Both the position numbers and the translations under genes were made by a program. Shown piece by piece: positions 8,590-18,174 of a stretch of DNA of 64,000 nucleotides. The DNA lies in NCBI GenBank assembly GCA_002396885.1, contig DGXY01000069.1, positions 1 to 64,000 on the forward strand, read 5' to 3'. The DNA comes from Akkermansiaceae bacterium UBA5020 (GTDB lineage Bacteria; Verrucomicrobiota; Verrucomicrobiia; Verrucomicrobiales; DEV007). The notes below the pieces were generated by a model. The model did not search any database, was not told the origin of the DNA, and saw only the letters and a program-made list of their open reading frames with translations. Positions within the stretch are counted from its first letter, which is position 1; the number at the start of each line of letters is the position of its first letter.

Positions 8590-11500
8590 ATGACGAAGCC
8601 CTCTTGCCTCCTCGCCGTGGTTGTCGCTTTCGCCTGCCTCCGGATCGAGGCGGGTCCTCTCACGTTGCGGGAGGCGATGCCGCATCCTGACACTTACACC
8701 CATCTCTGGTGGGCCGAGGGTTTTCCCGGATCGGTGCCCGGCGCGCCGTGGCGGCGGGTCATCGAGACGGGACGTTATGCGGTCGCGATGGACACGGAGA
8801 CGCTGGAGATCCCGCACCTCGGGTCCGTCGCGAAGGGACCTGGCTACGGTGGGCTCGCGACCGCTGACAACTCCACCTGGGAGGCGCTGCCCCCCGCCGA
8901 ACTCAAGCTCGCGATCACGGTGGAGGGAAAGCGCTACCTCGCGCGCGGTGCCGCTCCGTGGAGCCAGTTCGAAGGGCCGCGCCTGATTGATTCGGGGCGC
9001 TTCCTCCAGCGCGTCGATGTCACCGGACTGCACTTTGCCGACGAAGCGGGCCGTCCGCTCGCTGCCGAAGCCCGGCTCGAGACGGTGGCATGGCCCGACC
9101 GGCTCGCCCTCATTCTCGCGGCGCGTCCTGACATTCTCCCCATTCCAGTGGCGGAAGGGGTGTTTGGCAGGATCGGGGGAGGCTTCGGATGCGATGGGAC
9201 GAATCACCTCGAGATTCCCCATCGTGAAGAACTCGAGCCCGCGCAATTCACCCTCGAACTCTGGGTCTACATCCCGGTCGATTACCAGCCCTCGACGAAA
9301 ACCTTTCCCTGGATCGTCTGCAAAAACGCCCACGAACAGGCCGAGGGAAACTACGGCATCGTCCTCCTCGGCGGTCGCCCCCAGGCCCGGCTCAACCTCG
9401 GCGGAGGGAGGGGAAATGCCTTCACCGTCGACGGGCCTGCGTCCCTCAAGGTCGAGGCCTGGCACCACCTCGCGATGAGCTACGACGGGGACACGCTGCG
9501 TCTCCATGTCAACGGGGATTTGGCGGGGGAGACGAAGATCGGTCGCGCGCGCGTCCCCGGCAAGGGTGGGCTCGCCTTCGGTCGCCGCCAAGACAACAGC
9601 GGCGACGGGTATCATTTCCGCGGGGTCCTCGACGAGATCCGTCTCCATGCCCGCGCCCTTTCGGCGGAAGAGGTGAAGTCGCGTGCAACGAAGCCGGATC
9701 TGGTTTTGTCAGGACCGGAACCCGTCTTTTCGGAATCGTTCCGGAGCGACGGTGTCGTCGCGATGGAGCGGCCGCGAGGGCGATGGCGCGACGCGAAGCT
9801 GGAGATCCGCCTCGAGCAGCAGGGGCGCTCGCTCGAACAGGAGGGAATCGCCAAGGGCGGTGATTGGACCGAGGCTGCGATCGCCTGGGATCCCACGTCC
9901 TTTACCGCGGCGGAGATGGGCCCACTCGTCGTGAGCGCGAGCGAGATCCCCGGAGGCAAGGCGCGCTCCACGGCCTACGACGCCGCGCGCGGATGGCACC
10001 GTGTCGATCTCGACGGGATCGTTCCGCTCGTGCCGGAAGGACCGGCGAAGGATGGCTCGAATCCTAACAATGACGCCATCGAGCGGGTCAAACTCGTTCT
10101 TTCGAATCCCTCCGACACCGCGCAAACCGCGCGTCTCCTCTTTGAAAAGACCGGTCCGGGCTTCCGCCAGCGCGTCGGCGCGGCGATCACGGGCATGAGC
10201 GCGATCCTGCGCGATGCGGCGGGCAATCCCATCGGCATCCCGGTGCAACTCAGCAAGAACTGGCACCAACGTCCCGAGGGTGGGGTCTACGCGGGGACCT
10301 GGTTCCACGGCTTTTCGATGATCCCGCTCCCGCCCCGGGCCGAACTCGAGCTGGAATTGACGATCGGCTACGGTCACTGGGGCGGCTTGCCCGCGGCCTC
10401 GCACGCGCAGCTCTGCCTCGTCGGTTGGGGCAGCAACCAGCTCTGGGACCAGAGCGCGATGGGATCCTGGGGTGAGAGCATTTGTTATGAACCCGATCAG
10501 GCTCAGGGTCGCTGCGCCATTCTCGATGTGCGTCCGATGCTGGTGAAGGGGATGAGCAACAACGGGCCCTGGCAATGGACCCACAATGTCGGCGGCGGGG
10601 ATGTCTTCCTCCTTATGGCGGCTGATGGATCCCGGGTGCCCGCGGCGCGGATGCGGACCGCCTACGAGCGACAGGGGCCCTGCCTCACCGAAGTGACCTA
10701 CGCGGGCCGCACCGGCGGGGGATTGGAGCATCGCTTCACCACCAGTCTCGCCCGCACCGATGATCTCGTGCGAGCGACCTATCGACTGCGCCTCGACGTG
10801 GCAAAGGAAACGGCCTTTTCCCGTTTCGTGATTTTCCAGATCGGAGCCGACAGCTACAGCTACACTGGTGAGCGGAAGATGGCGTGGGGCAACGAAGGGG
10901 GTTTGGTGAGGGAGTGGGCGACGCAGTGGGGCGGCGACACCCATCGCACCGAGCCGGTCGAGGCGACGGGCCGGACTCCCTGGATCTCGTTGCACGAAGC
11001 CGTCGCGCGCCGCGAGAAGAGCGAAGCGGGAGCCTGGGCCAACCGCGGTTTCGTCATTCGTGAATGGAAGGCGCGGCTCGGAGGGAAGGACGCGTCGCCC
11101 TGGCTCGTCGAGCGCGGCGTCCACGCCCGAGGAGCCGATAGTTCGACGATCGATCTCGTGCCGCCGCCGGGCGTGAAGAGTCTGCTTCCGGGAGACTATG
11201 TCGAGGCGACGATCGAGTTTCTTATCGCGCCGCAGTTTGCGACGGACTATTACGGTCCCAATGAAGCGCTCCGCGCCGCCCTGACCGAACACGAAAACAA
11301 TTGGCGGATAATCCATCGCGAGGCGGTCGGCAACGATCGGATCGTCGAGGTGGCCAACGGTGAGCTGAAGCGGCGTTTTCCCGACATTGAAATCAACGCC
11401 ACCGACGGAAAGGCCTCGTTTTCACTCATGGGCGGGCTCGGTTTTGTGCCGGTCACCTTCCGCGGACTGAATTCGCACGAGGGTCACGAGCTCCGCATCG

Positions 11501-11649
11501 ACGGAGTGCCTCTCGACCAGGGCGTCCACGGAAGCGATTTCTGGCAGACCGACCACGACCCCGCGACGGGGACCTGGAGCCGCACCTACAACCTGCCGGC
11601 CGACGGCTCGAAGCGGGTGAGGCGGGTGGAGCTGGTGCCCTTGCCTTGA
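8590..11649 (+). CDS. Large secreted LamG (concanavalin A-like) domain protein
   Basis: 1019 residues with a signal peptide (MTKPSCLLAVVVAFACLRIEA). A LamG/pentraxin-type jelly roll spans about residues 195-360, recognisable from FTLELWVYIP, WHHLAMSYDG, LRLHVNG and LDEIRLHARALSAEEV. The remaining 650 residues look like beta-rich domains and contain no catalytic motif that I recognise. It probably binds or processes a polysaccharide at the cell surface. ATG 8590 is preferred over an in-frame TTG at 8572 because it begins the signal peptide. A TTTGTCAGG word lies in the coding region at 9705-9713. Confidence 0.8.
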   Translation: MTKPSCLLAVVVAFACLRIEAGPLTLREAMPHPDTYTHLWWAEGFPGSVPGAPWRRVIETGRYAVAMDTETLEIPHLGSVAKGPGYGGLATADNSTWEALPPAELKLAITVEGKRYLARGAAPWSQFEGPRLIDSGRFLQRVDVTGLHFADEAGRPLAAEARLETVAWPDRLALILAARPDILPIPVAEGVFGRIGGGFGCDGTNHLEIPHREELEPAQFTLELWVYIPVDYQPSTKTFPWIVCKNAHEQAEGNYGIVLLGGRPQARLNLGGGRGNAFTVDGPASLKVEAWHHLAMSYDGDTLRLHVNGDLAGETKIGRARVPGKGGLAFGRRQDNSGDGYHFRGVLDEIRLHARALSAEEVKSRATKPDLVLSGPEPVFSESFRSDGVVAMERPRGRWRDAKLEIRLEQQGRSLEQEGIAKGGDWTEAAIAWDPTSFTAAEMGPLVVSASEIPGGKARSTAYDAARGWHRVDLDGIVPLVPEGPAKDGSNPNNDAIERVKLVLSNPSDTAQTARLLFEKTGPGFRQRVGAAITGMSAILRDAAGNPIGIPVQLSKNWHQRPEGGVYAGTWFHGFSMIPLPPRAELELELTIGYGHWGGLPAASHAQLCLVGWGSNQLWDQSAMGSWGESICYEPDQAQGRCAILDVRPMLVKGMSNNGPWQWTHNVGGGDVFLLMAADGSRVPAARMRTAYERQGPCLTEVTYAGRTGGGLEHRFTTSLARTDDLVRATYRLRLDVAKETAFSRFVIFQIGADSYSYTGERKMAWGNEGGLVREWATQWGGDTHRTEPVEATGRTPWISLHEAVARREKSEAGAWANRGFVIREWKARLGGKDASPWLVERGVHARGADSSTIDLVPPPGVKSLLPGDYVEATIEFLIAPQFATDYYGPNEALRAALTEHENNWRIIHREAVGNDRIVEVANGELKRRFPDIEINATDGKASFSLMGGLGFVPVTFRGLNSHEGHELRIDGVPLDQGVHGSDFWQTDHDPATGTWSRTYNLPADGSKRVRRVELVPLP

Positions 11650-11698
11650 ATTCGTCCGAACCCTTCCAAGAAGACCGGGGTTTCATGGCGACCCCATC

Positions 11699-13054
11699 AT
11701 GAAGCTTACCGTGCTCACCGCCGCTCTTGTCTCGCTCGTCCTTTCCTCGTTCGCGGCCGAGGCGCCTCGCCCGAACTTGGTCTTTTTCCTCATCGACGAC
11801 CTCGGCTACGCCGATTGCGGATTCAATGGCGGCAAAGAGATCAAGACCCCGCACATCGATGCGCTCGCCGAGGGAGGGGCCGTGCTCGAGTCGCACTACG
11901 TTCAGCCGGTCTGCTCGCCGACCCGCGCGGCCTTCCTCACGGGGCGTTACCCGACCCGGACGGGTGTCTACACGGTGGTGCGTCCCCAGGCGAAGTGGGG
12001 CCTGCCGCTGAACGAACGCACCCTCGCCGAGGCGCTTGGGGAGGCGGGCTACACCACCGCGATCACCGGGAAATGGCACCTCGGCGAATTCGATCTGGCC
12101 TATCGTCCCACTTCGCGCGGTTTCGATCATCAATACGGCCACTACTTCGGAGCGCTCGATTATTTCACCCACGTCCGCGCAGGCGTTCACGACTGGTATC
12201 GCGACGACGTCGAACAGAAGGAGGAAGGCTACAGCACCCATCTCGTCGCGAAGGAGGCCTGCCGGCTCATCGAAGGGCAGGAGAAAGGGAAGCCGCTCTT
12301 CCTTTACGTGCCCTTCAACGGCGTCCATGCGCCCATGCAAGTCCCGGATTCCTACCTCGCATCCTACGGCTCTCTCGAGGGGCCTCGCCGCCAACTGGCC
12401 GGGATGCTCGCGGCGGTCGATGAGGCGATCGGACAAATCGTCGCTTCGCTCGAGAAGGCAGGTCGGCGTGAGAACACCCTCATCGTTTTCTCCAGCGATA
12501 ACGGCGGTCCGAAACCCGGGACGAACACGCCGCTGCGGGATTACAAGGGCAGTCTCTACGAGGGGGGCGTGCGGGCCGCGGCCTTCGCGAACTGGCCCGG
12601 CAAGATCCCCGCTGGTCAACGCATCGCCCATCCCATGCACATGATCGACTGGTATCCCACGTTCGTGAAGCTGGCGGGGGGCACTCTCGAGGGCAGCCAG
12701 CCTCTCGATGGCAAAGACGTCTGGCCGATGCTGACAGAGCAGGCCCCTTCGCCGCACGAATACATCCTCTCGGCGCAGGCGCCCGACAAGGCCGCCCTCC
12801 GGATGGGCGACTGGAAGCTGATCGAGAACCGCTCGGCCTCCGCGGCAAAAGCGAAAGGAAAAGGGAAGGGAAAAAACAAGGGCAAGGCCGCGAAGGAGAG
12901 CGAACCGCTCGCCCTCTACGATCTCGCCAAGGACCCTGGCGAAACCACCAATCTCGCCGGGTCCGAACCAGAGCGGCTCGGCGCGATGCGGGCGAAGCTC
13001 GATGAACTCCTCAAGGATGCGGTGCCCCCGGGAGAGGCGGCGGCGGCGCAGTGA
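11699..13054 (+). CDS. Secreted arylsulfatase
   Basis: 451 residues. A signal peptide is followed by the metal-binding pair Asp33-Asp34 (FLIDDLGYAD). The sulfatase signature CSPTR starts at Cys72 and is followed by the canonical AAFLTGRYP. FSSDNGGPKPG supplies another metal site. This is the arylsulfatase A/B-like branch and differs from the sulfatase at 3384-4862. Near the C-terminus lies a Lys/Gly-rich low-complexity insert (KAKGKGKGKNKGKAAKES, about residue 385) that is absent from typical relatives. It is the first of a run of secreted genes on this strand, followed 53 bp later by a DUF1080 protein. Confidence 0.93.
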   Translation: MKLTVLTAALVSLVLSSFAAEAPRPNLVFFLIDDLGYADCGFNGGKEIKTPHIDALAEGGAVLESHYVQPVCSPTRAAFLTGRYPTRTGVYTVVRPQAKWGLPLNERTLAEALGEAGYTTAITGKWHLGEFDLAYRPTSRGFDHQYGHYFGALDYFTHVRAGVHDWYRDDVEQKEEGYSTHLVAKEACRLIEGQEKGKPLFLYVPFNGVHAPMQVPDSYLASYGSLEGPRRQLAGMLAAVDEAIGQIVASLEKAGRRENTLIVFSSDNGGPKPGTNTPLRDYKGSLYEGGVRAAAFANWPGKIPAGQRIAHPMHMIDWYPTFVKLAGGTLEGSQPLDGKDVWPMLTEQAPSPHEYILSAQAPDKAALRMGDWKLIENRSASAAKAKGKGKGKNKGKAAKESEPLALYDLAKDPGETTNLAGSEPERLGAMRAKLDELLKDAVPPGEAAAAQ

Positions 13055-13107
13055 CGGACCGATCCCGGGCTCGACAGCTGCCGGGCTTCTCGTCTAGGGT
13101 GCGTCCC

Positions 13108-13731
13108 ATGAAACGCCCCCTCACTCTCGTCCTCTCGCTTTCCTTCCTCCTCCCCGTTCTCGCCGGCGAACCGGTCGCTCTTTTCGACGGCAAGACCTTC
13201 AGCGGTTGGGAGGGCAACACCGCCAGCGTCTGGCGCATCGAGGAGGGCGCCCTCACCGCCGGATCGCTCGAGAAGAAGCAGGAGAAAAACGACTTTCTCG
13301 CCACGACGAAGGAATACGGCGACTTCGAACTGACCCTGAAATGGCGGCTCGAGGGCACGGAAGGGTTTGTGAATGGTGGCGTGCAGATCCGCTCGAAGCG
13401 CATCCCCGACCATCACGAAATGATCGGTTACCAGGCCGATCTCGGCGCGGGATACGACGGCGCGCTCTACGACGAGAGCCGCCGCAAGAAGATGCTCGCG
13501 CAACCCTCCAAGGAAGTCCTCGCGAAATGCCAGAAGCCGCTCGGTGAGTGGAACGAATACCGCATCCGCGCCGAGGGACCCCGTATCCAGCTCTGGCTCA
13601 ACGGGGTGCAGACGGTCGACTACACCGAGGCCGAGGCGGGGATCGAGGCGAAAGGTTTGATCGCCGTGCAGATCCACGGCAATGCCACGAGCGTCTTGCA
13701 ATACAAGGATCTGAAGATCGAAGAGCTGTGA
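13108..13731 (+). CDS. DUF1080 (3-keto-disaccharide hydrolase-like) secreted protein
   Basis: 207 residues with a signal peptide (MKRPLTLVLSLSFLLPVLAG). The mature part begins with the typical DUF1080 opening ALFDGKTFSGWEG and continues with FELTLKWRLEG, NGGVQIRSKRIPD, WNEYRIRAEGPRIQLWLNG and GLIAVQIHG. The fold is a concanavalin-A-like jelly roll. Characterised members act on 3-keto-glycosides, fitting an oxidoreductase-dependent sugar pathway with Gfo/Idh/MocA enzymes. The ATG at 13108 is preferred over the upstream in-frame GTG because it starts the signal peptide. It lies 68 bp before the ThuA gene. Confidence 0.88.
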   Translation: MKRPLTLVLSLSFLLPVLAGEPVALFDGKTFSGWEGNTASVWRIEEGALTAGSLEKKQEKNDFLATTKEYGDFELTLKWRLEGTEGFVNGGVQIRSKRIPDHHEMIGYQADLGAGYDGALYDESRRKKMLAQPSKEVLAKCQKPLGEWNEYRIRAEGPRIQLWLNGVQTVDYTEAEAGIEAKGLIAVQIHGNATSVLQYKDLKIEEL

Positions 13732-13799
13732 ACGGGATCCCTTCGCGCCGCGATTTCGCCTTGGCAAATCTCCTCCGATCAGTCCAGACTCTCCGACCC

Positions 13800-14876
13800 A
13801 TGAAAACCACCCTGTCTACCCTCACGGCTCTAGCCCTCGCGGGCCTCACCGCCCTCACCGCCGCCGATGGCCCCGGTCTCCACTTCTCCGGCAAGGAAGG
13901 GCCCGGCAAAGGCAAGAAAATCGTCTTCATCTGCGGCGACGAGGAATACCGCTCGGAAGAGGCCCTGCCGATGCTCGCGAAGATCCTCAGCCAGCGGCAC
14001 GGCTTTGATGCCACGGTGCTCTTTCCGATCGATCCGGAGAAGGGTTTCATCAATCCGAACGAGCAGAAAAACATTCCTGGCACCGAAGCGCTCGCCGAGG
14101 CCGACCTGCTCGTGATCTTCACCCGCTTCCGCGACCTGCCGGCCGACCAGACCGCGCCGATCACCGCCTTCCTCAATGCGGGCAAGCCCGTCATCGGCCT
14201 GCGCACCTCGACCCACGCCTTCGCCGGCAAGATGGAAGACGGCGGCTGGACCTATGGGGACTGGCAGAAGGGCGGCTTTGGTATGAAGATCCTCGGCGAG
14301 ACCTGGGTCGCCCACCACGGCGTCCACAAAAAGGAAGGTGCCCGCGGTGTCATCGAAGAGGCCAATGCCTCCCATCCGGTGCTGCGCGGGGTGAAGGATG
14401 TCTTCGCTCCTTCGGATGTCTACACCGTGAAAAACCTCACCGGCAGCGAGAGCATCCTCATGCGCGGGATCGTCACCGAGACGCTCGATCCGGCTTCCAA
14501 GGCGGTCGAGGGAGAGAAGAACCAACCGACCCAGGCCCTCGCCTGGCTGCGCGAATACACCGCCCCTAACGGAACCACCAAAGGCCAGGCCTTCTGCACC
14601 ACCGCCGGGGCCTCCGTCGATCTCGTGAGCGAGGATCTGCGCCGTCTCGTCGTGAACGCCGCCCTCCACCTCACCGGAGCTGAGGTGCCGGAGAAGGCAG
14701 ACGTGGCTTATGTCGATCCCTTTTACCCGAGCTTCTTCGGTTTCATCAAGGATCCCGCCTTCTGGCCCGGCCGCAATCTGAAGCCCGAAGACTTCGCCCT
14801 CGGCAAGGCTCCCATCGCCGTCGATCCCGCGGGCTCGCCCGAGTGGCCCTTCCGCGAGATGGGTCCGAAACCCTGA
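13800..14876 (+). CDS. Secreted ThuA-like domain protein
   Basis: 358 residues with a signal peptide ending at ALTAA. The mature protein has the ThuA/class-I glutamine-amidotransferase-like fold: KKIVFICGDEEYRSEEALPM, then LLVIFTRFRDLPADQ, GKPVIGLRTSTHAF, and a HHGVHKKEGARG segment. ThuA-like proteins occur next to DUF1080 and sulfatase genes across PVC genomes and are linked to keto-sugar or trehalose metabolism, but few have been tested. The C-terminus (YVDPFYPSFFGFIKDPAFWP) suggests an extra small domain. It is the last gene of the sulfatase-DUF1080-ThuA run. The substrate is unknown. Confidence 0.85.
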   Translation: MKTTLSTLTALALAGLTALTAADGPGLHFSGKEGPGKGKKIVFICGDEEYRSEEALPMLAKILSQRHGFDATVLFPIDPEKGFINPNEQKNIPGTEALAEADLLVIFTRFRDLPADQTAPITAFLNAGKPVIGLRTSTHAFAGKMEDGGWTYGDWQKGGFGMKILGETWVAHHGVHKKEGARGVIEEANASHPVLRGVKDVFAPSDVYTVKNLTGSESILMRGIVTETLDPASKAVEGEKNQPTQALAWLREYTAPNGTTKGQAFCTTAGASVDLVSEDLRRLVVNAALHLTGAEVPEKADVAYVDPFYPSFFGFIKDPAFWPGRNLKPEDFALGKAPIAVDPAGSPEWPFREMGPKP

Positions 14877-14964
14877 GCGGTTCACGAAAAATCGGCGTAG
14901 GGAAGAGGTGCGAGTTTCCGGTGGATGTGGTTTAATCGTCCCACCGCCGCATCCATCGCCGCCT

Positions 14965-16731
14965 ATGAAACCGACGCTGCTCTTTCTCGCCGCCCTGACC
15001 TACTTTGCGCCTGTCCTCTCCTCCGCGGAGGGCGGACGCCTCGCCTTTGTCGTCGGGGTCGATCAATACGAGAATCTGCCGCCCGAGGCCCAGTTGAGCG
15101 TCGCGGTGGCGGATGCGAACCGGATGAGGACGACCCTCGAGTCGCTCGATCCGCCCTTCACCGTGCGGATGGTCGCCGACGGCGACGCGCGCGGCCTCGA
15201 GTCGGCCTTCGATGCCTTCCTCGACGAAGCGAAGGGGGCCGAATGCGCCCTCGTCTATTTTGCGGGGCACGGGGTGGAATACCACGGAGCGAATTTTCTC
15301 CTCGTGAAGGACACCGCGATCGACGGCATCAGTCCCGATATTGAGCGGATGAAGCGGCGCCTAAGCACCGAGGCAATTTCCCTGCAGGGTTGGGTGGATT
15401 CCCTCGATGCGACCCAGGCGCAGGTGAAGGTCGTCATTCTCGACTGCTGCCGCGACAATCCCCTCAAGGCCGAGGACGGCAGTGGGACGCGCGCGGTCGT
15501 GGGTGGGTCGCGCGGGTTGGCCCAGGTGACCCCGCCGAGCGGCACGCTCATCAGTTACTCCGCCGACGCCGGGCAGCGGGCCAACGACGGACTTTTCACC
15601 GCAGTCCTCGCGAACAATCTCAAGACCCCGGGCCTGAGCATCCTCAAGGTCTTCGCCAAGACCCGCGAAGAGGTGCGCGAGATCTCCACCGCCTGGGCCG
15701 AGGAGGACGCCACTCGCGGCCTCGCCCCGGACTCACGTCGCTCGCGGCACGAACCGGCCGAATACAATAAGCTGAACCTCGCCGGGACGGATTTCGCGTT
15801 CACGCGCGTGATCCCCGTGGCGGGGCAGGCGGCGGAGTCCGATGCGAAGATGAGCGAGGTCGAGATTGAGCGTCGGGCGAAGGAGATGGCGGAGAAGCTG
15901 GTGGCGGAGGCGATGAGGCAGCAGCCGGCGCCTGCGGTGCCGACCATGCCGACGGAGGCACCGAAGCCGATGGTGCGGACCGAATCGGTGCCGGCGGGGG
16001 CTTTCCCGGCGGGTGGCGGGATGGAGGGCTCGCGGGCGGGCGAGGTGCGGGAGTATGGCGGGATCGAAATGGTCTGGTGCCCGCCGGGAGAGTTTCTAAT
16101 GGGGAGTCCGGAGGATGAGGTGGATCGCGAAGACGATGAGACGCAGCATCGCGTGACCCTGACGAAGGGCTTCTGGATGGCGAAGACCGAGACGACCCAG
16201 GGGCAGTGGAAGAGGGTGATGGGGGAAAATCCGAGTGACTTCTCGGGTGAAGATCTCCCGGTGGAGACGGTGAGCTGGGACGACGTCCAGGGATGGTTGG
16301 AGAAGATGAATGAAAAGACGCCACTACCCTCAGGGTGGAAATGGGCTTTGCCGACCGAGGCGCAGTGGGAGTATGCGTGCCGGGCGGGGACGGAGAGTGC
16401 GTTCGCGGGGGATTTGGACGAAATGGCTTGCTACGATGGGAACAGCGGGAGCACGACGAATCCGGTGGGAACGAAGAAGGCGAATGCATGGGGCTTGCAC
16501 GACATGCACGGGAATGTGTGGGAATGGTGTTCCGACCGGTATGGTGACTATTCGAGTGGTTCATCGAGTGACCCTACTGGTGCGACTAGGGGCGACTCCC
16601 GCGTGCTCCGCGGCGGCTCGTGGCTCAGCATCGCGCGGGGCTGCCGGTCCGCCGGCCGCGGCGGGGACTCGCCGGGCATCCGGAACAGCTACCTTGGCTT
16701 CCGCCCCGCCCTAGTTCCATCCATCCGGTAA
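14965..16731 (+). CDS. Secreted caspase-family protease (peptidase C14) fused to an FGE/SUMF1-like domain
   Basis: 588 residues. The signal peptide (to about 24) is followed by a C14 caspase-like domain (about 25-255). Its catalytic His is His102 in YFAGHGVEYHG, and the Cys is in LDCCRDNP (probably Cys162, with Cys161 beside it). A linker with a charged helix and a Pro-rich stretch leads to an FGE/SUMF1 C-type-lectin fold (about 370-588): MVWCPPGEFLMGSP, LPTEAQWEYACRAGT, LHDMHGNVWEWCSDRYG, RVLRGGSW and LGFRPAL. The Cys pair that makes formylglycine in true FGE is not visible, since the stretch after RGGSW has one Cys (ARGCRS). The domain is therefore probably a binding module. Such fusions are known as suspected signalling or cell-death effectors. 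It is not clearly in an operon. Confidence 0.88.
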   Translation: MKPTLLFLAALTYFAPVLSSAEGGRLAFVVGVDQYENLPPEAQLSVAVADANRMRTTLESLDPPFTVRMVADGDARGLESAFDAFLDEAKGAECALVYFAGHGVEYHGANFLLVKDTAIDGISPDIERMKRRLSTEAISLQGWVDSLDATQAQVKVVILDCCRDNPLKAEDGSGTRAVVGGSRGLAQVTPPSGTLISYSADAGQRANDGLFTAVLANNLKTPGLSILKVFAKTREEVREISTAWAEEDATRGLAPDSRRSRHEPAEYNKLNLAGTDFAFTRVIPVAGQAAESDAKMSEVEIERRAKEMAEKLVAEAMRQQPAPAVPTMPTEAPKPMVRTESVPAGAFPAGGGMEGSRAGEVREYGGIEMVWCPPGEFLMGSPEDEVDREDDETQHRVTLTKGFWMAKTETTQGQWKRVMGENPSDFSGEDLPVETVSWDDVQGWLEKMNEKTPLPSGWKWALPTEAQWEYACRAGTESAFAGDLDEMACYDGNSGSTTNPVGTKKANAWGLHDMHGNVWEWCSDRYGDYSSGSSSDPTGATRGDSRVLRGGSWLSIARGCRSAGRGGDSPGIRNSYLGFRPALVPSIR

Positions 16732-17023
16732 GCGGAGCTTTTAGCTCAGGCAGCGGAGGCATGAAGGGTGGTGGCGGAGCCGGAAGCCTTCGATGCCGGA
16801 GCGAGGGTCAATGCCGCGATCCGATCTGGAGTGACGAAATGGATGGAACCGGCCAACGACCGCGTCCCTGCGCGAAAAGTCGCGACGGGCAAACGCAAAG
16901 CCGCCCGCCCCGCCGCCGGTAGATCAATCGCGCCGGAGAGAGCCGGAATCGAACGTTGCGGGGCGGGCAACCGGCCGATCCCCACTCGACAAGGCCGAGT
17001 GCCGACGTTAAACTCTCTCAGAT
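16732..17023. other. 292-bp intergenic region, with an 11-bp inverted repeat
   Basis: It lies between the caspase gene and Uma2. GCCCGCCCCGC (16903-16913) is repeated inverted at 16958-16968, which could form a stem with a 44-nt loop. A short segment on the minus strand (CGTTCGATTC, about 16945-16955) resembles a tRNA T loop, but its flanks do not pair. I see no gene. Confidence 0.5.
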
Positions 17024-17674
17024 ATGGACACGAGGACTCTGAAGCCGGCGACTCCTGCCCGGCGCCCTGTTCCCTCGCTGGAAAACGGCGACCACCTCAG
17101 CGCGCGCGAATTTCTGCGTCGCTACGAGGCGATGCCGGAAGTGAAGAAAGCCGAACTTATCCAAGGAATCGTCCACATGGCCTCGCCCGTCCGCCTCGAC
17201 CTCCACGGCAAACCCGACGCTCTGATCCAGGGTTGGCTTTGCGTTTATGCGGCCTCTCACCCGGAAGCGACGCACGCGACAAATGTGACCGTCCGCCTTG
17301 ATTCCGACGACGTGGCGCAACCCGACGCCGTGCTGTTTCTCGATGCGGCCCACGGCGGCAAAGCCGCCGTCGATGAGAGTGGCTATCTTTCCGGGGCACC
17401 GGAGCTGGTCGTCGAAATCGCCGCGAGCAGCGTCTCGCGCGATGCGAGGGAAAAACTCGTTAGCTACCGCCGCGCCGGGGTGGCGGAGTATCTGCTCTGG
17501 CGCGTGCTCGATGAAGAAATCGACTGGTTCTTGCTGGAGGAGGACGAATACCGCCCGATCCAGCCGGAAGAGGGTCTCCTGCGCAGCCGCGTTTTCCCCG
17601 GTCTCGCCCTCCCGGTCGCCGCCGCTCTCTCGGGTGATCTCGCGACCGTGCTGGGCGTGGGAGCCGGAAGGTGA
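17024..17674 (+). CDS. Uma2 family (DUF820) PD-(D/E)XK endonuclease-like protein
   Basis: 216 residues. The Uma2 fold is shown by SAREFLRRYEAMPEVKKAELIQG near the start, then QPDAVLFLD (the PD acid), PELVVEIAASS (the E of the DxE core) and EKLVSYRRAGVAEYLLW (Lys plus helix). These give the restriction-endonuclease-like active site. Uma2 genes are numerous in some phyla, often as accessory elements, and their role remains unsettled; nuclease function is inferred from the fold. Its 3' end faces the PIN toxin gene, with 47 bp between the stops. Confidence 0.88.
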   Translation: MDTRTLKPATPARRPVPSLENGDHLSAREFLRRYEAMPEVKKAELIQGIVHMASPVRLDLHGKPDALIQGWLCVYAASHPEATHATNVTVRLDSDDVAQPDAVLFLDAAHGGKAAVDESGYLSGAPELVVEIAASSVSRDAREKLVSYRRAGVAEYLLWRVLDEEIDWFLLEEDEYRPIQPEEGLLRSRVFPGLALPVAAALSGDLATVLGVGAGR

Positions 17675-17721
17675 GCGAGGCAGGGCCCGCCAACGGCCCG
17701 GATCATCCGAAAGCAACGCCC

Positions 17722-18174
17722 TCAACCCTCCGCGCCCTGGCCCGGCACCTCGATCATCTCCAGCCCCGCCAGCCGGGCCAGCTTGCCCTGGCGGCCGTCG
17801 AAGGTAAGAAAACGGCAAGACGGGATCTGCAGGGCGCAGGCGACGTGGAAGAGGTCCATCGTCCGGCACCCGGTGCGGGGAGTCTCCCGGCTGAGGCGAT
17901 GGAATTCCCGGATCAGCTCAACGCGGTCGATCTCGGGAAACACATAAAGTCCGCGCTGCTTCCTGGAGTGGAAATGCTCGATCTGCAACTCCGCCTCCGC
18001 CTCCGTCCACTCGTTCCGGAAGACCTTGAGGTGAAGCGCGTTGGCAAGCTCCGCCTCCTGCAATTCCCAAACGGGGAGGGGATCATCCTGCTCCGAAAGG
18101 CAGGATTGCACGAACTCCGACCCGGCCTCGAGAACATAGAGTTTCACGAGGGCACTGGTATCGAGGTAGATCAC
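17722..18174 (-). CDS. vapC: PIN-domain ribonuclease toxin (VapC-like)
   Basis: 150 residues starting at a GTG. The PIN acids are visible: Asp5 in VIYLDTSALVKLY, a Glu in LQEAELANALH, an Asp in TMDLFHVACAL and an Asp in FLTFDGRQGKLA. The GTG overlaps the antitoxin stop by 4 bp (GTGA), which fixes the start and shows translational coupling. VapC toxins cleave tRNA or rRNA when free of antitoxin. Its 3' end faces the Uma2 gene. Confidence 0.9.
   Translation of the reverse strand: MIYLDTSALVKLYVLEAGSEFVQSCLSEQDDPLPVWELQEAELANALHLKVFRNEWTEAEAELQIEHFHSRKQRGLYVFPEIDRVELIREFHRLSRETPRTGCRTMDLFHVACALQIPSCRFLTFDGRQGKLARLAGLEMIEVPGQGAEG

Noticed and set aside
16500..16731. Diversity-generating retroelement target at the end of the caspase-FGE gene
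   Set aside because: No reverse transcriptase, template repeat or AAC-rich repeat was found in the window. The LGFRP end alone is common to the SUMF1 fold.
16945..17000. tRNA-like T-loop sequence (CGTTCGATTC on the minus strand)
   Set aside because: The bases around it do not form the T stem and no anticodon arm fits. It is most likely chance.
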